Positions 16,556 through 26,193 of a stretch of 64,000 nt of DNA are shown here, in pieces. The DNA lies in contig NZ_STGD01000014.1 of NCBI RefSeq assembly GCF_005222755.1, positions 62,001-126,000 of the forward strand, written 5' to 3'. Source of the stretch: Roseomonas sp. HF4 (GTDB lineage: Bacteria; Pseudomonadota; Alphaproteobacteria; Acetobacterales; Acetobacteraceae). The stretch's first letter is position 1, and each line of letters begins with the position of its first letter. The position numbers and the translations under genes are program-made. The notes beneath the pieces are model-generated. The model made no database searches. It saw nothing but the letters and a program-made list of their open reading frames with translations, and was not told where the DNA came from.

Positions 16556-17194
16556 TCAGTCTATGGCCTCGGCGCCGGTGGTTTGCAACAGCGGCAGCAG
16601 GCGCTCGGCGGCGGCGAGGTCCTCGGGCGCATTGGCGTTGAAGAAGGGATCGACCGGCGTCACGGGCCATTCCGCCATCGCGCAGCCGTGCCGCGCGGTC
16701 CAGCGGTCGATCTTGCGCTCCCCCGCCAGCAGCGCGGCGCGCAGTTCGGCACGCAGCGCGACCGGCCAAAGCCCGACCGGCGGATGCGGCTGCCCACCGG
16801 AAGAAGCCGCAGCCAGCGGCACGCCCGCCACCGCCCGCGCAGCGTGAAGACGTGCCACGAGGTCCCGCGGGATGAAGGGCGAATCCCCCGGCACCGAGGT
16901 CACCCAGGCGAGCCCCGGCCGATGCTCCGCCGCCCAGTCGAGCGCGGCCAGAATGCCGGCCAGCGGCCCCGGATGGTCCGGCAGCCCATCCGCCACCACG
17001 GGCAGGCCATAGGCCGCGAAGCGCGCCGGATCGCCATTGGCGTTCAGGATGACCGCCGCCACCTGCGGCGCGAGCCGCGCCAGCGCATGATCCAGCATCG
17101 GCCGCCCGCCCAGCCGGCGGAGCGGCTTGTCCCCGCCGCCCATGCGCCGCGCCAGGCCGCCGGCCAGCACGCAGCCGAGCGTGTCAGCCCTCAT
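16556..17194 (-). CDS. mobA: Molybdenum cofactor guanylyltransferase MobA
   Basis: 212-residue nucleotidyltransferase that transfers GMP from GTP to Mo-molybdopterin to make MGD. The N-terminal signature [18 protein letters not shown] (residues 8-25) is the GTP-binding loop with the catalytic-region Lys. [12 protein letters not shown] near 98-109 corresponds to the family's PCDSPF metal-binding motif, with Gly in place of Cys. [13 protein letters not shown] near the C-terminus is also typical. The start overlaps the fdhD stop by 11 nt, so fdhD and mobA are probably one transcript serving the convergent formate dehydrogenase unit. Confidence 0.93.
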   Translation of the reverse strand: MRADTLGCVLAGGLARRMGGGDKPLRRLGGRPMLDHALARLAPQVAAVILNANGDPARFAAYGLPVVADGLPDHPGPLAGILAALDWAAEHRPGLAWVTSVPGDSPFIPRDLVARLHAARAVAGVPLAAASSGGQPHPPVGLWPVALRAELRAALLAGERKIDRWTARHGCAMAEWPVTPVDPFFNANAPEDLAAAERLLPLLQTTGAEAID

Positions 17195-18077
17195 CGCCGG
17201 CCGCCATCGCCTCGGTGCTGTTCTTGCGCCAGTGCTTCGCGGATTCCTCGGCCACGTAGTCGAGGTCGGCGTCGAAGACGATCCGGTCCTGCCCCGCCAG
17301 CGCCACGAAGCGCTTGCCCTTGCAGCGCCCGATCAGCGTGAGGCCCGCCTCGCGCGCCAACTCCACGCCCCAGGCCGTGAAGCCCGAGCGCGAGACCAGG
17401 ATCGGCACGCCCATGCGCACGGTCTTGATCACCATCTCCGAGGTCAGCCGCCCGGTGGTGTAGAAGATCTTGTCGTCCGGCGTCTCGCGATGGCGGAACA
17501 TCCAGCCGGCGATCTTGTCGACCGCGTTGTGGCGGCCGACATCCTCCATGTAGACGACCGGCTGGTCCCGCACGCAGAGCGCGCAGCCATGGATCGCGCC
17601 CGCTTCCAGGTACAGCGTCGGCAGCGTGTTGATCCGGTGCAGCAGGCGATAGAGCCAGGAAGTGCGCAGCTCCGCCTGCGCAAGCCGAACCTGGGCGAAG
17701 CCCTCCATCAGGTCGCCGAAGGCCGTGCCCTGCGCGCAGCCGGAGGTGAGCGTCTTCTTGCGCAGCTTCTCCTCGAAATCCGTCCGCTCCGGCGTGCGCA
17801 CGACGACCACGCCGAGGTCCTCGTCGTAGGTCACATCCGTCACGACGGCATCAGGCTTCAGCATCCCCTGGTTCAGCAGATAGCCGAGGGCGAGGTCCTC
17901 CGGCCGGTCGAGGATCGTCATCATCGTCACGATCTCCTGGCCATTGAGGAACAGCGTCAGCGGTCGCTCGACCGTGACGCTGGTCTCGATGGCCGCGCCT
18001 GTGTGGTCGATGCCGGCGACGCGGCGCGTCAGGCGCGGGTCCGTGGGGTCGGGCTTGACGCGGAGGAGATCGTCCAT
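17184..18077 (-). CDS. fdhD: Formate dehydrogenase accessory sulfurtransferase FdhD
   Basis: 297 residues. FdhD receives sulfur from IscS and delivers it to the Mo-bisMGD cofactor, which is required for formate dehydrogenase activity. Conserved stretches are [58 protein letters not shown] and [16 protein letters not shown]. Oddity: the loop that holds a Cys pair in E. coli (GCGVCG) reads SGCAQGT here, leaving only C114, while a CALC pair appears at C165/C168. ATG 18077 is chosen as the first start after the palindromic repeats; it lacks a good ribosome-binding site, and an in-frame ATG at 18155 lies within the repeats. Confidence 0.92.
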   Translation of the reverse strand: MDDLLRVKPDPTDPRLTRRVAGIDHTGAAIETSVTVERPLTLFLNGQEIVTMMTILDRPEDLALGYLLNQGMLKPDAVVTDVTYDEDLGVVVVRTPERTDFEEKLRKKTLTSGCAQGTAFGDLMEGFAQVRLAQAELRTSWLYRLLHRINTLPTLYLEAGAIHGCALCVRDQPVVYMEDVGRHNAVDKIAGWMFRHRETPDDKIFYTTGRLTSEMVIKTVRMGVPILVSRSGFTAWGVELAREAGLTLIGRCKGKRFVALAGQDRIVFDADLDYVAEESAKHWRKNSTEAMAAGDEG

Positions 18078-18129
18078 GGGAGCGAGATGGGCGATGTCGG
18101 GCGCTGCCGCAACCAAGGGCGGGGCTCCG

Positions 18130-18180
18130 CCAGGGCTTCGCCCTGGACTCACCAAAGGCCGAAGGCCCTTCGGCCTTTGG
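18130..18180. repeat. Pair of strong intergenic inverted repeats
   Basis: Two adjacent perfect stems: CCAGGGC/GCCCTGG with a 3-nt loop (18130-18146), and a 14-bp stem starting CCAAAGGCCGAAGG with a single-base loop (18152-18180). They fill the gap between the co-oriented C39-like gene and fdhD. There is no T-tract. They resemble REP-like intergenic elements but could attenuate read-through into fdhD. Confidence 0.55.
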
Positions 18181-18215
18181 CGGGGAGGTCCGGAGGGGCG
18201 GCGCCCCTCCTGCTG

Positions 18216-18818
18216 CTACGCCGGCAGGTGGATCCCCCGCCCCGCATGGAAGCGCGCGAACGCCTCGACCGGCAGCCGCGCATCCCGCTGCGACGCAGGT
18301 CTATCCCCCGACGGATTGTGGAATCTGAGCGAGCCCTCCGCCGTCCCGAAGACCAGCACGAGGTGCCCGCCGCGCGCGGGGGGCATGGACTCCGGCCGGC
18401 GGATCGAGGGGTGGACGGAGGCGATCACCATCCCTCCGGCCGCAACCAGGCCGGCGACCGCCTCCGCCGCCAGGTCCACCCGGACCTCCGCCGCGATGCC
18501 GTGTGCCTCCCGCAGCCAGGCCGCGGCCGGGGCATAGACCAGCCCGCGGATGGTGCCGTCCGGCTGCACCGCGTAGCCTCCGCGCGCGGTCAACTCGCGC
18601 GCCAGGTCGAAGGCGCGCGGCGGCACGAAGCCGCGGGCGGCGAGTGCCATGCGCAGGCACGCCACGCCGCAGAGATGGTCGGCCCAGCGCGCGTAGTCCG
18701 CCGCGCCCGCGGCGCCGGAGCGCGGCCAGAGCGGGTCGTCCTCCGCGGCCAGCGTGCCCGACAGGATGGCCCCGATCCGCCCGGCGGATTCCCATTGCCC
18801 GAAGAAGGGCGGGATCAC
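18216..18818 (-). CDS. C39-like cysteine peptidase family protein
   Basis: 200 residues with a papain-like, C39-type layout: the catalytic region HLCGVACLRMAL (Cys near residue 50) and GGHLVLVFG (His near 153), followed by FHNPSG, the usual order in peptidase_C39_2 proteins. No signal peptide is evident, so a cytosolic enzyme is expected, perhaps acting on peptides or amides. GTG 18818 is chosen because it overlaps the creatininase stop as GTGA; a longer frame runs into that gene. Tight coupling with a creatininase-family amidohydrolase suggests a two-enzyme catabolic or modification step, which is inference; no substrate can be named. Confidence 0.75.
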   Translation of the reverse strand: MIPPFFGQWESAGRIGAILSGTLAAEDDPLWPRSGAAGAADYARWADHLCGVACLRMALAARGFVPPRAFDLARELTARGGYAVQPDGTIRGLVYAPAAAWLREAHGIAAEVRVDLAAEAVAGLVAAGGMVIASVHPSIRRPESMPPARGGHLVLVFGTAEGSLRFHNPSGDRPASQRDARLPVEAFARFHAGRGIHLPA

Positions 18819-19609
18819 CGCGCCTCGACCGCCCGCCCGCGCCGCCACACCGCGTCGACTGCCGACCAGTTCGCCGGGTTGCGCAATTCCGCCGCCAGCG
18901 CCGCGGCCATCGCCTCGAACATCGTGGCGCCCTTGGCCGCCGTCGCGGCGCGGGCATCGCCGCGCACGCCGGTGCCGGGCGCCCGCTCGGCGAAGGAGCG
19001 GAACCGTGTCACCGCACCGCCGCCGGCCGGCTGGCCCTCGGCGAAGGATTCCGCGATGCGCTCCTGGCGCACCTGCGTGGGGTCGAGGTGCAGCCAGAGG
19101 CTGGTTTCCGCCTCGCAGGCGTGCTGCATGCCGGGCTGCGCGGTCAGCGCCGCGGCGATCTCCTTCGCCGCGAGCTGCGGCGCGGTCGCGGTCAGCACCG
19201 GGATGCCGAATTCATGCGCGAGCTCGCGCGCGGAGACCGCCAGCGGCTCGATGTTGCCGCCATGCGAGTTGAACAGCATGACGCGCGCGAAGCCGTCCGC
19301 GAGCAGCGACTTCACGATGCAGCGGAGCACGCCGGCGAAGGTCGCGTAGTCGAGGCTGATCGTGCCGCCGAAGGGGAAATGGTGCTCCGACAGGCCGAGC
19401 CACATCGGCGGCAGCACGACGGCCGGCAGGTCCGCGCAGAGCTCGGCCGCGCGCACCGCGACGGAATGCCCGATGAAGCTGTCCGTCCAGACCGGCAAGT
19501 GCGGGCCGTGCTGTTCGAGGCTCGCGACCGGCACGACGACCACGGCACCGCGTTCGGCAAATGCGCGCAGTTCCGGCGCCGTCAGGCGTTCCCAGCGGAC
19601 CTCCGGCAT
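18815..19609 (-). CDS. Creatininase family amidohydrolase
   Basis: 264 residues, a metal-dependent cyclic-amide or amide hydrolase of the creatininase/FAPy-deformylase fold. The metal-site motifs are present: PVASLEQHGPHLPVWTDS (Glu, His and Asp near residues 32-43), LFNSHGGN (near 112-119) and HACEAETS (Glu near 166). These match the family order E, H, D, H, E. Members act on creatinine, formamidopyrimidines or mycofactocin precursors; which applies here is unknown. It overlaps the downstream C39-like gene by 4 nt and starts 2 nt after the AhpD-like gene's reverse-strand end, so the three may be co-transcribed. Confidence 0.87.
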   Translation of the reverse strand: MPEVRWERLTAPELRAFAERGAVVVVPVASLEQHGPHLPVWTDSFIGHSVAVRAAELCADLPAVVLPPMWLGLSEHHFPFGGTISLDYATFAGVLRCIVKSLLADGFARVMLFNSHGGNIEPLAVSARELAHEFGIPVLTATAPQLAAKEIAAALTAQPGMQHACEAETSLWLHLDPTQVRQERIAESFAEGQPAGGGAVTRFRSFAERAPGTGVRGDARAATAAKGATMFEAMAAALAAELRNPANWSAVDAVWRRGRAVEAR

Positions 19610-19610
19610 C

Positions 19611-20183
19611 TTAGCCCCTCCCCATCGCGTAGAATTCGTCGTTCGGGCGCAGGTTCGTCACGTTCGCCAGCCGGTTCGACATGCCGAAGAAGGCGGCGAT
19701 GGCGGCGATGTCCCAGATCGCCTCGTCGTCGAAGCCGGCCGCGCGCAGCGCCGCATGGTCGGCATCCTCCACCTCGTTCGCGCGTTCGGTGACCTTGAGC
19801 GCGAAGTCCAGCATCGCCTTCTGCTTCGCCGTGATGTCGGCCTTGCGCCAGTTGGCCGCGATCTGGTCGGCGATCAGCGCGTTCTTCGCGCGGATGCGCA
19901 GGATGGCGCCGTGCGCCACGACGCAATACTGGCACTGGTTCCGCGCCGAGACGGCGACGACGATCATCTCGCGTTCCGCCTTGGTCAGCCCCTCGGCCTT
20001 GTCCATCAGCGTGTCGTGGTAGGCCATGAAGGCGCGGAATTCCGCCGGCCGGTGCGCGAGCATCAGGAAGACGTTCGGGACGAAGCCCGACTTCTCCTGC
20101 ACCGTGAGGATGCGGCTGCGGATATCCTCGGGCAGGGCGTTCAGCTCGGGGATCGGGGTGCGGGCGATGGGGCGCTTCGTCAT
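19611..20183 (-). CDS. Peroxidase-related enzyme, AhpD/carboxymuconolactone decarboxylase-like
   Basis: 190 residues of the alkylhydroperoxidase AhpD-like superfamily. The redox motif CQYCVVAHG (C-x2-C with His three residues on, about residues 83-91) is the AhpD-type active site, so thiol-peroxidase chemistry is plausible. FVPNVFLMLAHRPAEFRAF in the N-terminal part is typical of the peroxidase-related subfamily. I start at ATG 20183 (MTKRPIART); the frame remains open upstream into ftsY sequence but is not coding there. It follows ftsY by 28 nt on the same strand. Confidence 0.86.
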   Translation of the reverse strand: MTKRPIARTPIPELNALPEDIRSRILTVQEKSGFVPNVFLMLAHRPAEFRAFMAYHDTLMDKAEGLTKAEREMIVVAVSARNQCQYCVVAHGAILRIRAKNALIADQIAANWRKADITAKQKAMLDFALKVTERANEVEDADHAALRAAGFDDEAIWDIAAIAAFFGMSNRLANVTNLRPNDEFYAMGRG

Positions 20184-20211
20184 GCGCCGGACCATCCGCC
20201 CGAAGGCGGGC

Positions 20212-21429
20212 TCAGTCCAGCCCCAACAGCCCGCGCGCGAAGTCCCGCGCCGCGAAGGGGCGGAGGTCCTCGGCCTTCTCGCCGACGCCGACCGCATGGA
20301 CGGGCAGGCCGAATTCCTGCGCGAGCGCAACGACGACGCCACCCTTGGCGGAACCGTCGAGCTTGGTCACGGCGAGGCCCGAGACCTCCACCATCTCCTT
20401 GAACACCTTGACCTGCTGCACGGCGTTCTGGCCGGTGGTGGCGTCCAGCACCAGCAGCACGGAATGGGGCGCCGTCTCGTCCACGCGGCGGAGGATGCGG
20501 ATGACCTTCCGCAATTCCTCCATCAGGGCGGATTTGTTGTGCAGCCGCCCGGCGGTGTCGACCAGCAGGACATCAAGCCCCTCGGCCCGCGCCGTGGTCA
20601 GCGCGTCGAAGGCGAGGCCGGCCGCATCCGCGCCGGGCTTGGCCGGCGGGAAGAAGCGCGCGCCCGTGCGGTCCGCCCAGACCTGGAGCTGTTCGACGGC
20701 CGCGGCGCGGAAGGTGTCGCCGGCGACCATGCCGGCGCGCAGCCCCGCGTCGCGGTATTGCTTGCCGAGCTTGGCGATGGTCGTGGTCTTGCCGGTGCCG
20801 TTCACGCCGACGACCAGCACCACATGCGGCGCGCGCACGGGCTCCACGACGAGCGGCTGCGCCACCGGCGCCAGGATGGCCGCGATCTCCTCGGCCAGGG
20901 TCGCCCGCACCTCCTCGTCCGTCACTTCCCGGCCGAACCGGGTGCGGCGGAAGCCCTCGACGATACGGCGCGATGCTGCCACGCCGAGATCGGCGGCGAT
21001 CAGCGTCTCCTCCAGCTCCTCGAGCGCCGCGTCGTCGAGCTTCCGCTTCGTGAACAGGCCGGTGACGCTGTCGGTCAGCTTCGCGGTCGAGCGCGACAGC
21101 CCAGCCTTGAGGCGGGACAGCCAGCCGCCGCGCGCCTCGGCCTGCGGCGGGGGCGCTTCCAGCGGCGGCAGCCGCGACGGCGGCGGCAACTCCACGGGCG
21201 GCACCGTCGGCGGCGGGTCGTCCGCCGGGGGCGGGGTCTCGGCGGGCCGGTCGGGTGTCGGGTCCTCGATCGGGCTGGGCGGCGCGTCGGGGGGCTCGGG
21301 CGGGCGCGGCGGCACCTCGGGCGAGGGCGGCTGTGGCGGCGGCGGGTCGTACCGCTCGGGGTCCGGTCGCGGGCCTGGCTGCGCCGGGTCCGACCCGCGC
21401 AGCCTTGTCCAGAGTTCGCGCAGCGCCAT
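20212..21429 (-). CDS. ftsY: Signal recognition particle receptor FtsY
   Basis: 405 residues. It is the SRP receptor GTPase that docks ribosome-SRP complexes at the inner membrane. A proline-rich, acidic N-terminal region (about residues 1-110) precedes the NG domain. The G1 loop GVNGTGKTTTIAKL is near 208-221, with DTFRAAAVEQLQVWADR, DTAGRLHNKSALMEEL, VLDATTGQNA and TKLDGSAKGG following in the order expected for SRP GTPases. The ATG shares one base with the mtaB stop, so mtaB-ftsY is translationally coupled. Confidence 0.95.
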   Translation of the reverse strand: MALRELWTRLRGSDPAQPGPRPDPERYDPPPPQPPSPEVPPRPPEPPDAPPSPIEDPTPDRPAETPPPADDPPPTVPPVELPPPSRLPPLEAPPPQAEARGGWLSRLKAGLSRSTAKLTDSVTGLFTKRKLDDAALEELEETLIAADLGVAASRRIVEGFRRTRFGREVTDEEVRATLAEEIAAILAPVAQPLVVEPVRAPHVVLVVGVNGTGKTTTIAKLGKQYRDAGLRAGMVAGDTFRAAAVEQLQVWADRTGARFFPPAKPGADAAGLAFDALTTARAEGLDVLLVDTAGRLHNKSALMEELRKVIRILRRVDETAPHSVLLVLDATTGQNAVQQVKVFKEMVEVSGLAVTKLDGSAKGGVVVALAQEFGLPVHAVGVGEKAEDLRPFAARDFARGLLGLD

Positions 21430-22697
21430 CAGGCGGCCTCCGCCAACAGGGCGTCGTCGGTCGCCCCGGTCACGCGCACGCGCCGGATCTCCCCGGGCCG
21501 CGCCTCCCCCCGCGTCAGGCGGAGCGGCGCGAAGTGCTCCGTGTGGCCGCGGTCGGCGTGTTCGAACAGCACGGCCTCCTCCTGCCCGATGCGCGCATGG
21601 AGCAGGCGCGCGGCGGCGCGCGCCCCGGCCTGCCGCAGCCGCGCGGCGCGTTCCTTCCGCACGGCCATGGGCAGTTGCGGCATCCGTGCCGCCGGCGTGC
21701 CCGGCCGTTCGGAATAGGGGAAGACGTGCAGGAAACTGAGGCCGCAGTCTTCCACCAGCGCCAGGGTCTCGGCCAGGTGGTCCTCCGTCTCGGTCGGGAA
21801 GCCGGCGATGAGGTCGGCGCCGAACACCACGTCCGGGCGCAATCGGCGCGCGCGCGCGGCCAGGGCGATGGCATCCGCGCGCAGGTGCCGCCGCTTCATC
21901 CGCTTCAGGATCAGGTCCGCGCCGTGCTGGAGCGACAGGTGCAAATGCGGCATCAGCCGCGCTTCCTCCGCGATCAGGCGCCAGAGGTCGTCATCCACCT
22001 CGACCGGGTCGAGCGAGGAGAGCCGCAGCCGCGGCAGGTCCGGCACCAGCGCCAGCAGGCGGCGCACCATCTGGCCGAGGCTCGGCCGCCCCGGCAGGTC
22101 CGGCCCGTAAGAGGTGATGTCGACGCCGGTCAGCACGACTTCCCGGTAGCCCGCGGCGACCAGCGCGCGCACCTGCTCGACGATCGCGCCGATCGGCACG
22201 GAGCGCGACGGGCCGCGCCCGAAGGGAATGACGCAGAAGGTGCAGCGATGGTCGCACCCCTGCTGCACCTGCACGAAGGCGCGTGCGCGGCCGGCGAATT
22301 CCGTAACCAGGTGCGCCGCCGTCTCGGTCGCCGCCATGATGTCCGTGACCGGCGCGGGCGGCACGTCGAGCGCGGCCCAGGTCGCGGGCTTCAGCTTGTC
22401 GGCGTTGCCGATGACGCGCTCGACGCCCGGCAGGGCGGCCCAGCGGTCGGGCGCGATCTGCGCGGCGCAGCCGGTGACGATGATTCGCGCGCCGGGATTG
22501 TCGCGATGGGCGCGGCGGATCGCCTGGCGGGCCTGGCGCTCGGCCTCGGCGGTCACGGCGCAGGTGTTCACAACGATCGCGCCGGCGTGGCCGGCCGCGG
22601 AGGCGTCGCCCGCCAGGGCGCGGGTCGCCAGGTCGCGCATCGCCTCGGATTCATAGGTGTTGAGGCGACAGCCGAAGGTGAGGACCTCGATGCTCAT
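21429..22697 (-). CDS. mtaB: tRNA (t6A37) methylthiotransferase MtaB
   Basis: 422-residue radical SAM enzyme that converts t6A37 to ms2t6A37 in tRNAs reading ANN codons. The N-terminal methylthiotransferase domain has cysteines C10, C46 and C77 for the auxiliary cluster. The radical SAM cluster motif [17 protein letters not shown] places C148, C152 and C155. A C-terminal TRAM-like stretch ends the protein. Start ATG 22697 overlaps the dapF stop as ATGA; an upstream in-frame ATG lies inside dapF. dapF-mtaB-ftsY form one coupled minus-strand unit. Confidence 0.94.
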   Translation of the reverse strand: MSIEVLTFGCRLNTYESEAMRDLATRALAGDASAAGHAGAIVVNTCAVTAEAERQARQAIRRAHRDNPGARIIVTGCAAQIAPDRWAALPGVERVIGNADKLKPATWAALDVPPAPVTDIMAATETAAHLVTEFAGRARAFVQVQQGCDHRCTFCVIPFGRGPSRSVPIGAIVEQVRALVAAGYREVVLTGVDITSYGPDLPGRPSLGQMVRRLLALVPDLPRLRLSSLDPVEVDDDLWRLIAEEARLMPHLHLSLQHGADLILKRMKRRHLRADAIALAARARRLRPDVVFGADLIAGFPTETEDHLAETLALVEDCGLSFLHVFPYSERPGTPAARMPQLPMAVRKERAARLRQAGARAAARLLHARIGQEEAVLFEHADRGHTEHFAPLRLTRGEARPGEIRRVRVTGATDDALLAEAA

Positions 22698-23521
22698 GTC
22701 GCGGCCTCGAGGTCCAGCGTGCCGGTGAAGGCGGTGGCGACGGGGCCGGTCATCAGCACGTGGCCGTCGGCCTCCCGCCATTCCATCAGCAGGTCGCCGC
22801 CCGGCATGGACACGGCGGCGCGGCGCCCGGTCAGGCCGCGCCGCGCCGCATTGACGATCGTGGCGCAGGCGCCGGAGCCGCAGGCCAGCGTCATGCCCGC
22901 GCCCCGTTCCCACATCACGAGCCGGATGTGGTCCGGCGCCAGCACCTGCGCGAAGCCGATATTCGCGCGGTCGGGGAAGATCGGGTCGCGTTCCAGCGCC
23001 GGGCCGAGGCTCGGGATGTCGAGCCCGTCGAGGTCGTCCACAAAGAAGGTCGCGTGCGGGTTGCCCATGGAGCAGGCGGCGGGGTCCGCCACCGGGCCGA
23101 GGGCGAGCGGCAGGTGCAGCGTATCGGCCCGGCGCGCCAGCGGCACGTCGTCCCAGCGCATGCGCGCCAGGCCCATGTCGGCGCGCCAGAGGCCGCCCGG
23201 CAGGCGCTCCACCGGGAGGTCGCCGGCGATGGTACGGACCACGACCCTGTCGGCGCCGCGCTCCTCGGCGACCAGGGAGGCGATGCAGCGCGTCGCGTTT
23301 CCGCAGGCCCCGGCCTCGGAGCCGTCGGGGTTGCGGATGCGCATGAAGACATCGGCGCCCGGCGGCGGCGGCTCCAGGATGATGACCTGGTCGCAGCCGA
23401 CGCCGCGGTGGCGGTCGGCGATGGCGGCGGCGCGGCCGGGGGTCACGGCCAGCGCGGCGGCGCGCGCGTCCAGCACGACGAAGTCGTTGCCAAGGCCGTG
23501 CATCTTGCGGAAAGGGATCAT
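22694..23521 (-). CDS. dapF: Diaminopimelate epimerase
   Basis: 275 residues, normal for DapF, which interconverts LL- and meso-diaminopimelate for lysine and peptidoglycan synthesis in the cytosol. The two catalytic cysteines are in GACGNATRC (C73) and LACGSGACA (C214). [15 protein letters not shown] at the start and [12 protein letters not shown] near 154-165 are family signatures. ATG 23521 is the first start in frame with this N-terminus; the frame is open upstream without homology. It heads the dapF-mtaB-ftsY run with 4-nt and 1-nt overlaps. Confidence 0.95.
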   Translation of the reverse strand: MIPFRKMHGLGNDFVVLDARAAALAVTPGRAAAIADRHRGVGCDQVIILEPPPPGADVFMRIRNPDGSEAGACGNATRCIASLVAEERGADRVVVRTIAGDLPVERLPGGLWRADMGLARMRWDDVPLARRADTLHLPLALGPVADPAACSMGNPHATFFVDDLDGLDIPSLGPALERDPIFPDRANIGFAQVLAPDHIRLVMWERGAGMTLACGSGACATIVNAARRGLTGRRAAVSMPGGDLLMEWREADGHVLMTGPVATAFTGTLDLEAAT

Positions 23522-23604
23522 CCTTCGTCGGATATAGGCGCCCCGGCGGCCGGCCGGAACCCGGCGCGTCGCGGGGAAGCCATCCGCCCGTGCGGCGCGG
23601 GCGG

Positions 23605-24267
23605 TCAGCCGTTGAGCAGGCGGTCGATCTCCTCCTGCCCCAGGTCCGGGTCGGCGGCGACGGCGACGGGCACGGTCGGCGCGTGGCCGACCACCTCGAC
23701 CCGCGGTCCGGCCGCGTGAGGCACGCCGCCGGGCATCAGCCCCTCCAGCATCGTCTCGACCTGCTGCAACTGGCGGATGGCGCGGCGGATGCGCTGGCCC
23801 GTCAGGTCCTGGAAGGAGCACGCCTCGAAGATCGTGTTCACGCGCTCGGTCAGGGCGGCGACAGAGGACGCGTCGCGGCCGCCGCCGTCGAGCCAGACCT
23901 GGATCGCCTCCGCCGCCTCCAGGATCGTGTCGGCCGCGGCTTCGGTCGCCTGCACCACGGCTTCGAGTTCGAGGCCGGAACTGCGGGCGCCCAGGGCGGG
24001 AATGGCGACGAGGCGCGCGATCTGGCCATGCACCTCGGCAATGCGGGCGGAGATGGCGTCCTCCGTCATGCCGAGGAGCTGGACGGAGGAGGCGACCTCG
24101 GCGCTCAGTTCCGCGATGCGACGGTCGACGAAGGCACGCAGCGCAGCGAAATGCGGCGCCAGCGCCCGGTCGAACGCCTCGGCGGGCGGGGGAGGGTCGG
24201 TCTGCACGGCGGCGGCCTTCGCTGCGGGCGGCGGGAACGCCAGGAAACACGGAACGGGTGAAGGCAT
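23605..24267 (-). CDS. cheZ: Protein phosphatase CheZ
   Basis: 220 residues. CheZ dephosphorylates CheY-P to reset chemotaxis signalling. The hallmark [15 protein letters not shown] places the catalytic Gln at Q153 (E. coli Q147), flanked by long helices that would form the dimeric hairpin. The C-terminal [10 protein letters not shown] is the CheY-binding tail. No other chemotaxis or flagellar gene is in the window, so it is isolated from its pathway here. It is divergent from rpmI, and about 80 nt separate its end from dapF. Confidence 0.88.
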   Translation of the reverse strand: MPSPVPCFLAFPPPAAKAAAVQTDPPPPAEAFDRALAPHFAALRAFVDRRIAELSAEVASSVQLLGMTEDAISARIAEVHGQIARLVAIPALGARSSGLELEAVVQATEAAADTILEAAEAIQVWLDGGGRDASSVAALTERVNTIFEACSFQDLTGQRIRRAIRQLQQVETMLEGLMPGGVPHAAGPRVEVVGHAPTVPVAVAADPDLGQEEIDRLLNG

Positions 24268-24287
24268 CCTTGCCCCGCGCGGGCGAC

Positions 24288-24316
24288 TTGCCCTGGACCG
24301 CGCGCGCCGCTATACG
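24288..24316 (+). promoter_or_regulatory. Predicted promoter of rpmI-rplT
   Basis: TTGCCC at 24288-24293 and TATACG at 24311-24316 are separated by 17 nt. This is in the divergent region between cheZ and rpmI, leaving a leader of about 110 nt before the L35 gene. Confidence 0.45.
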
Positions 24317-24434
24317 CCCGCCTCCCGCGTCGTGGCCCCCTGGACATGCCCGGCCGGGAACACGCGTCCCCGCCGCATGGTGCGGCCCCGGATTCCGGGC
24401 GCAAGGCGGGATGTGCCACCCCGAGGAGGGCCAA

Positions 24435-24641
24435 ATGTCCAAGATGAAGACGAAGTCGAGCGTGAAGAAGCGCTTCCGACTGACCGCGACCGGCAAGGTC
24501 AAGGCCGGGGCCGGCAACAAGCGCCACATGCTGACGGCCAAGACGAACAAGATGAAGCGGCAGAACCGTGGGACGTTCATCCTGGACAAGCAGGATGGCG
24601 ACACGGTGAAGCAGTGGATGCCTTACGGCAGCGCGCGGTAA
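24435..24641 (+). CDS. rpmI: 50S ribosomal protein L35
   Basis: 68-residue, highly basic ribosomal protein L35 with the typical start [21 protein letters not shown] and the internal [13 protein letters not shown] 24435 follows GAGGAGGGCCAA, a strong ribosome-binding site; a longer frame upstream contains no homology. It is followed 12 nt later by rplT, the usual rpmI-rplT order; infC is not adjacent here. Confidence 0.96.
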   Translation: MSKMKTKSSVKKRFRLTATGKVKAGAGNKRHMLTAKTNKMKRQNRGTFILDKQDGDTVKQWMPYGSAR

Positions 24642-24653
24642 GGGAGAAGCACC

Positions 24654-25010
24654 ATGGCTCGTGTCAAGCGCGGCGTCACCAAGCACGCCCGTCACAAGAA
24701 GGTCCTGAAGCTCGCCGAGGGCTACGTCGGCCGGTCTTCCACCGCCTATCGCCCCGCGCTCGAGCGCGTCGAGAAGGCCCTCCAGTACGCCTATCGCGAC
24801 CGCCGCAACAAGAAGCGCGAGTTCCGCGGCCTCTGGATCCAGCGGATCAATGCGGCGGTGCGCGAGCATGGCCTGACCTATTCCCGCTTCATGGCGGGCA
24901 TCAAGGCGGCCGGGATCGAGATCGACCGCAAGGTGATGGCGGCCCTGGCCTTCGACGAACCGGCGGCCTTCTCGGCGCTGGTCGAGCAGGCGAAGGCGAA
25001 GCTGGCCTGA
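24654..25010 (+). CDS. rplT: 50S ribosomal protein L20
   Basis: 118-residue primary rRNA-binding protein that nucleates assembly of the large subunit. The start [19 protein letters not shown], the stretch [11 protein letters not shown] and the [21 protein letters not shown] segment are diagnostic. GGGAGAAGC lies before ATG 24654. A strong GC hairpin follows 8 nt after its stop. Confidence 0.97.
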   Translation: MARVKRGVTKHARHKKVLKLAEGYVGRSSTAYRPALERVEKALQYAYRDRRNKKREFRGLWIQRINAAVREHGLTYSRFMAGIKAAGIEIDRKVMAALAFDEPAAFSALVEQAKAKLA

Positions 25011-25018
25011 CCGCCTCC

Positions 25019-25040
25019 GGCCCGGGGGTTCCCCCGGGCC
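25019..25040 (+). terminator. GC hairpin after rplT
   Basis: A 10-bp perfect stem (GGCCCGGGGG / CCCCCGGGCC) with a TT loop 8 nt after the rplT stop codon. A second stem (GGGCCGC/GCGGCCC) lies at 25059-25088. No T-tract or Phe-rich leader peptide is visible, so a classical phe attenuator is not supported; partial termination or pausing before pheS is possible. Confidence 0.45.
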
Positions 25041-25113
25041 GCCGCAGCGTCTAGCAGAGGGCCGCTTCCCGGCGACGGGGCGCGGCCCTTCGCGTGTTCC
25101 GGACATGGTGCCA

Positions 25114-26193
25114 ATGACCGACGACCTCGCTTCCCTGCAGGCCGAGACAGAAGCCGCCCTTGCCGCCGCTGCCGACCTGCGCGCGCTCGACGCCGTGCGC
25201 GTCGGCGTCATGGGCAAGTCCGGCAGCCTGACCGCGCTGCTGAAGGGCCTTGGTGCCGTACCCGCGGACCAGCGCAAGGACCGCGGCGCCGCGCTCAACC
25301 GCCTGAAGTCCGCGATCGAGGCGGCGATCGAGGCGCGTCGCGCCGTGCTCGACGCCGCGGCGCTGGATGCCCGCCTGGCCGCCGAGCGCATGGACGTGAC
25401 CTTGCCGCCGCGCCCCTTCGCGGCTGGCACCGCGGCCGAGGGCGGCATCCATCCCATCGCGCGCACCATGGAGGAACTGACCGCCCTGTTCGGCGCCATG
25501 GGCTTCGCGGTCGCGGAAGGCCCGGACATCGAGGGCGACTGGTTCAATTTCGGCGCCCTCAACATTCCGGACCACCATCCGGCGCGCCAGGACCACGACA
25601 CCTTCTACCTGCCGGAAGCGGACGGCCGCCGGCCGGTGCTGCGCACGCACACCAGCCCGGTCCAGATCCGCACCATGATCGCTAAGGAGCCTCCGATCCG
25701 CGTGATCGTCCCCGGCCGCACCTATCGCGCCGACCATGACGCGACGCATTCGCCAATGTTCCACCAGGTCGAGGGCCTGGTGATCGACCGCGGCATCACG
25801 CTGGGGCATCTCAAGGGCTGCCTGATCGACTTCCTGCGCGCGTTCTTCGGCATCGGAGACCTGCCGGTGCGCTTCCGGTCGTCCTACTTCCCGTTCACCG
25901 AGCCCAGCATGGAAGTGGACATCGGCTGGAGCCGGAAGACCGGCGAACTGGGCAAGGGCGGCGACTGGCTCGAGATCCTGGGCAGCGGCATGGTCCACCC
26001 GAAGGTGCTGGCCAATTGCGGCATCGACCCGCGGGAGTGGCAGGGCTTCGCCTTCGGCATGGGGATCGAGCGCATCACCATGCTCAAGCACGGCATTCCC
26101 GACCTGCGGCCCTTCTACGAGGCCGATATCCGCTGGCTGCGGCACTACGCGAGCAGCCCGCTGGCGCCTGCGACGCTGCATGAGGGGGTGTGA
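25114..26193 (+). CDS. pheS: Phenylalanine-tRNA ligase alpha subunit
   Basis: 359-residue catalytic subunit of the heterotetrameric PheRS. An N-terminal coiled-coil arm (residues 1-90) is followed by the class II core: [25 protein letters not shown] (motif 2 region), [21 protein letters not shown] and motif 3 [22 protein letters not shown] prefer ATG 25114 (MTDDLASLQ), which gives the family's usual N-terminus, over ATG 25105 three codons upstream. pheT follows after 143 nt. Confidence 0.95.
   Translation: MTDDLASLQAETEAALAAAADLRALDAVRVGVMGKSGSLTALLKGLGAVPADQRKDRGAALNRLKSAIEAAIEARRAVLDAAALDARLAAERMDVTLPPRPFAAGTAAEGGIHPIARTMEELTALFGAMGFAVAEGPDIEGDWFNFGALNIPDHHPARQDHDTFYLPEADGRRPVLRTHTSPVQIRTMIAKEPPIRVIVPGRTYRADHDATHSPMFHQVEGLVIDRGITLGHLKGCLIDFLRAFFGIGDLPVRFRSSYFPFTEPSMEVDIGWSRKTGELGKGGDWLEILGSGMVHPKVLANCGIDPREWQGFAFGMGIERITMLKHGIPDLRPFYEADIRWLRHYASSPLAPATLHEGV

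Noticed and set aside
25041..25113. Phe-rich leader peptide attenuator for pheST
   Set aside because: The gap has hairpins but no short ORF with a run of Phe codons and no T-tract, so classical attenuation is not supported.
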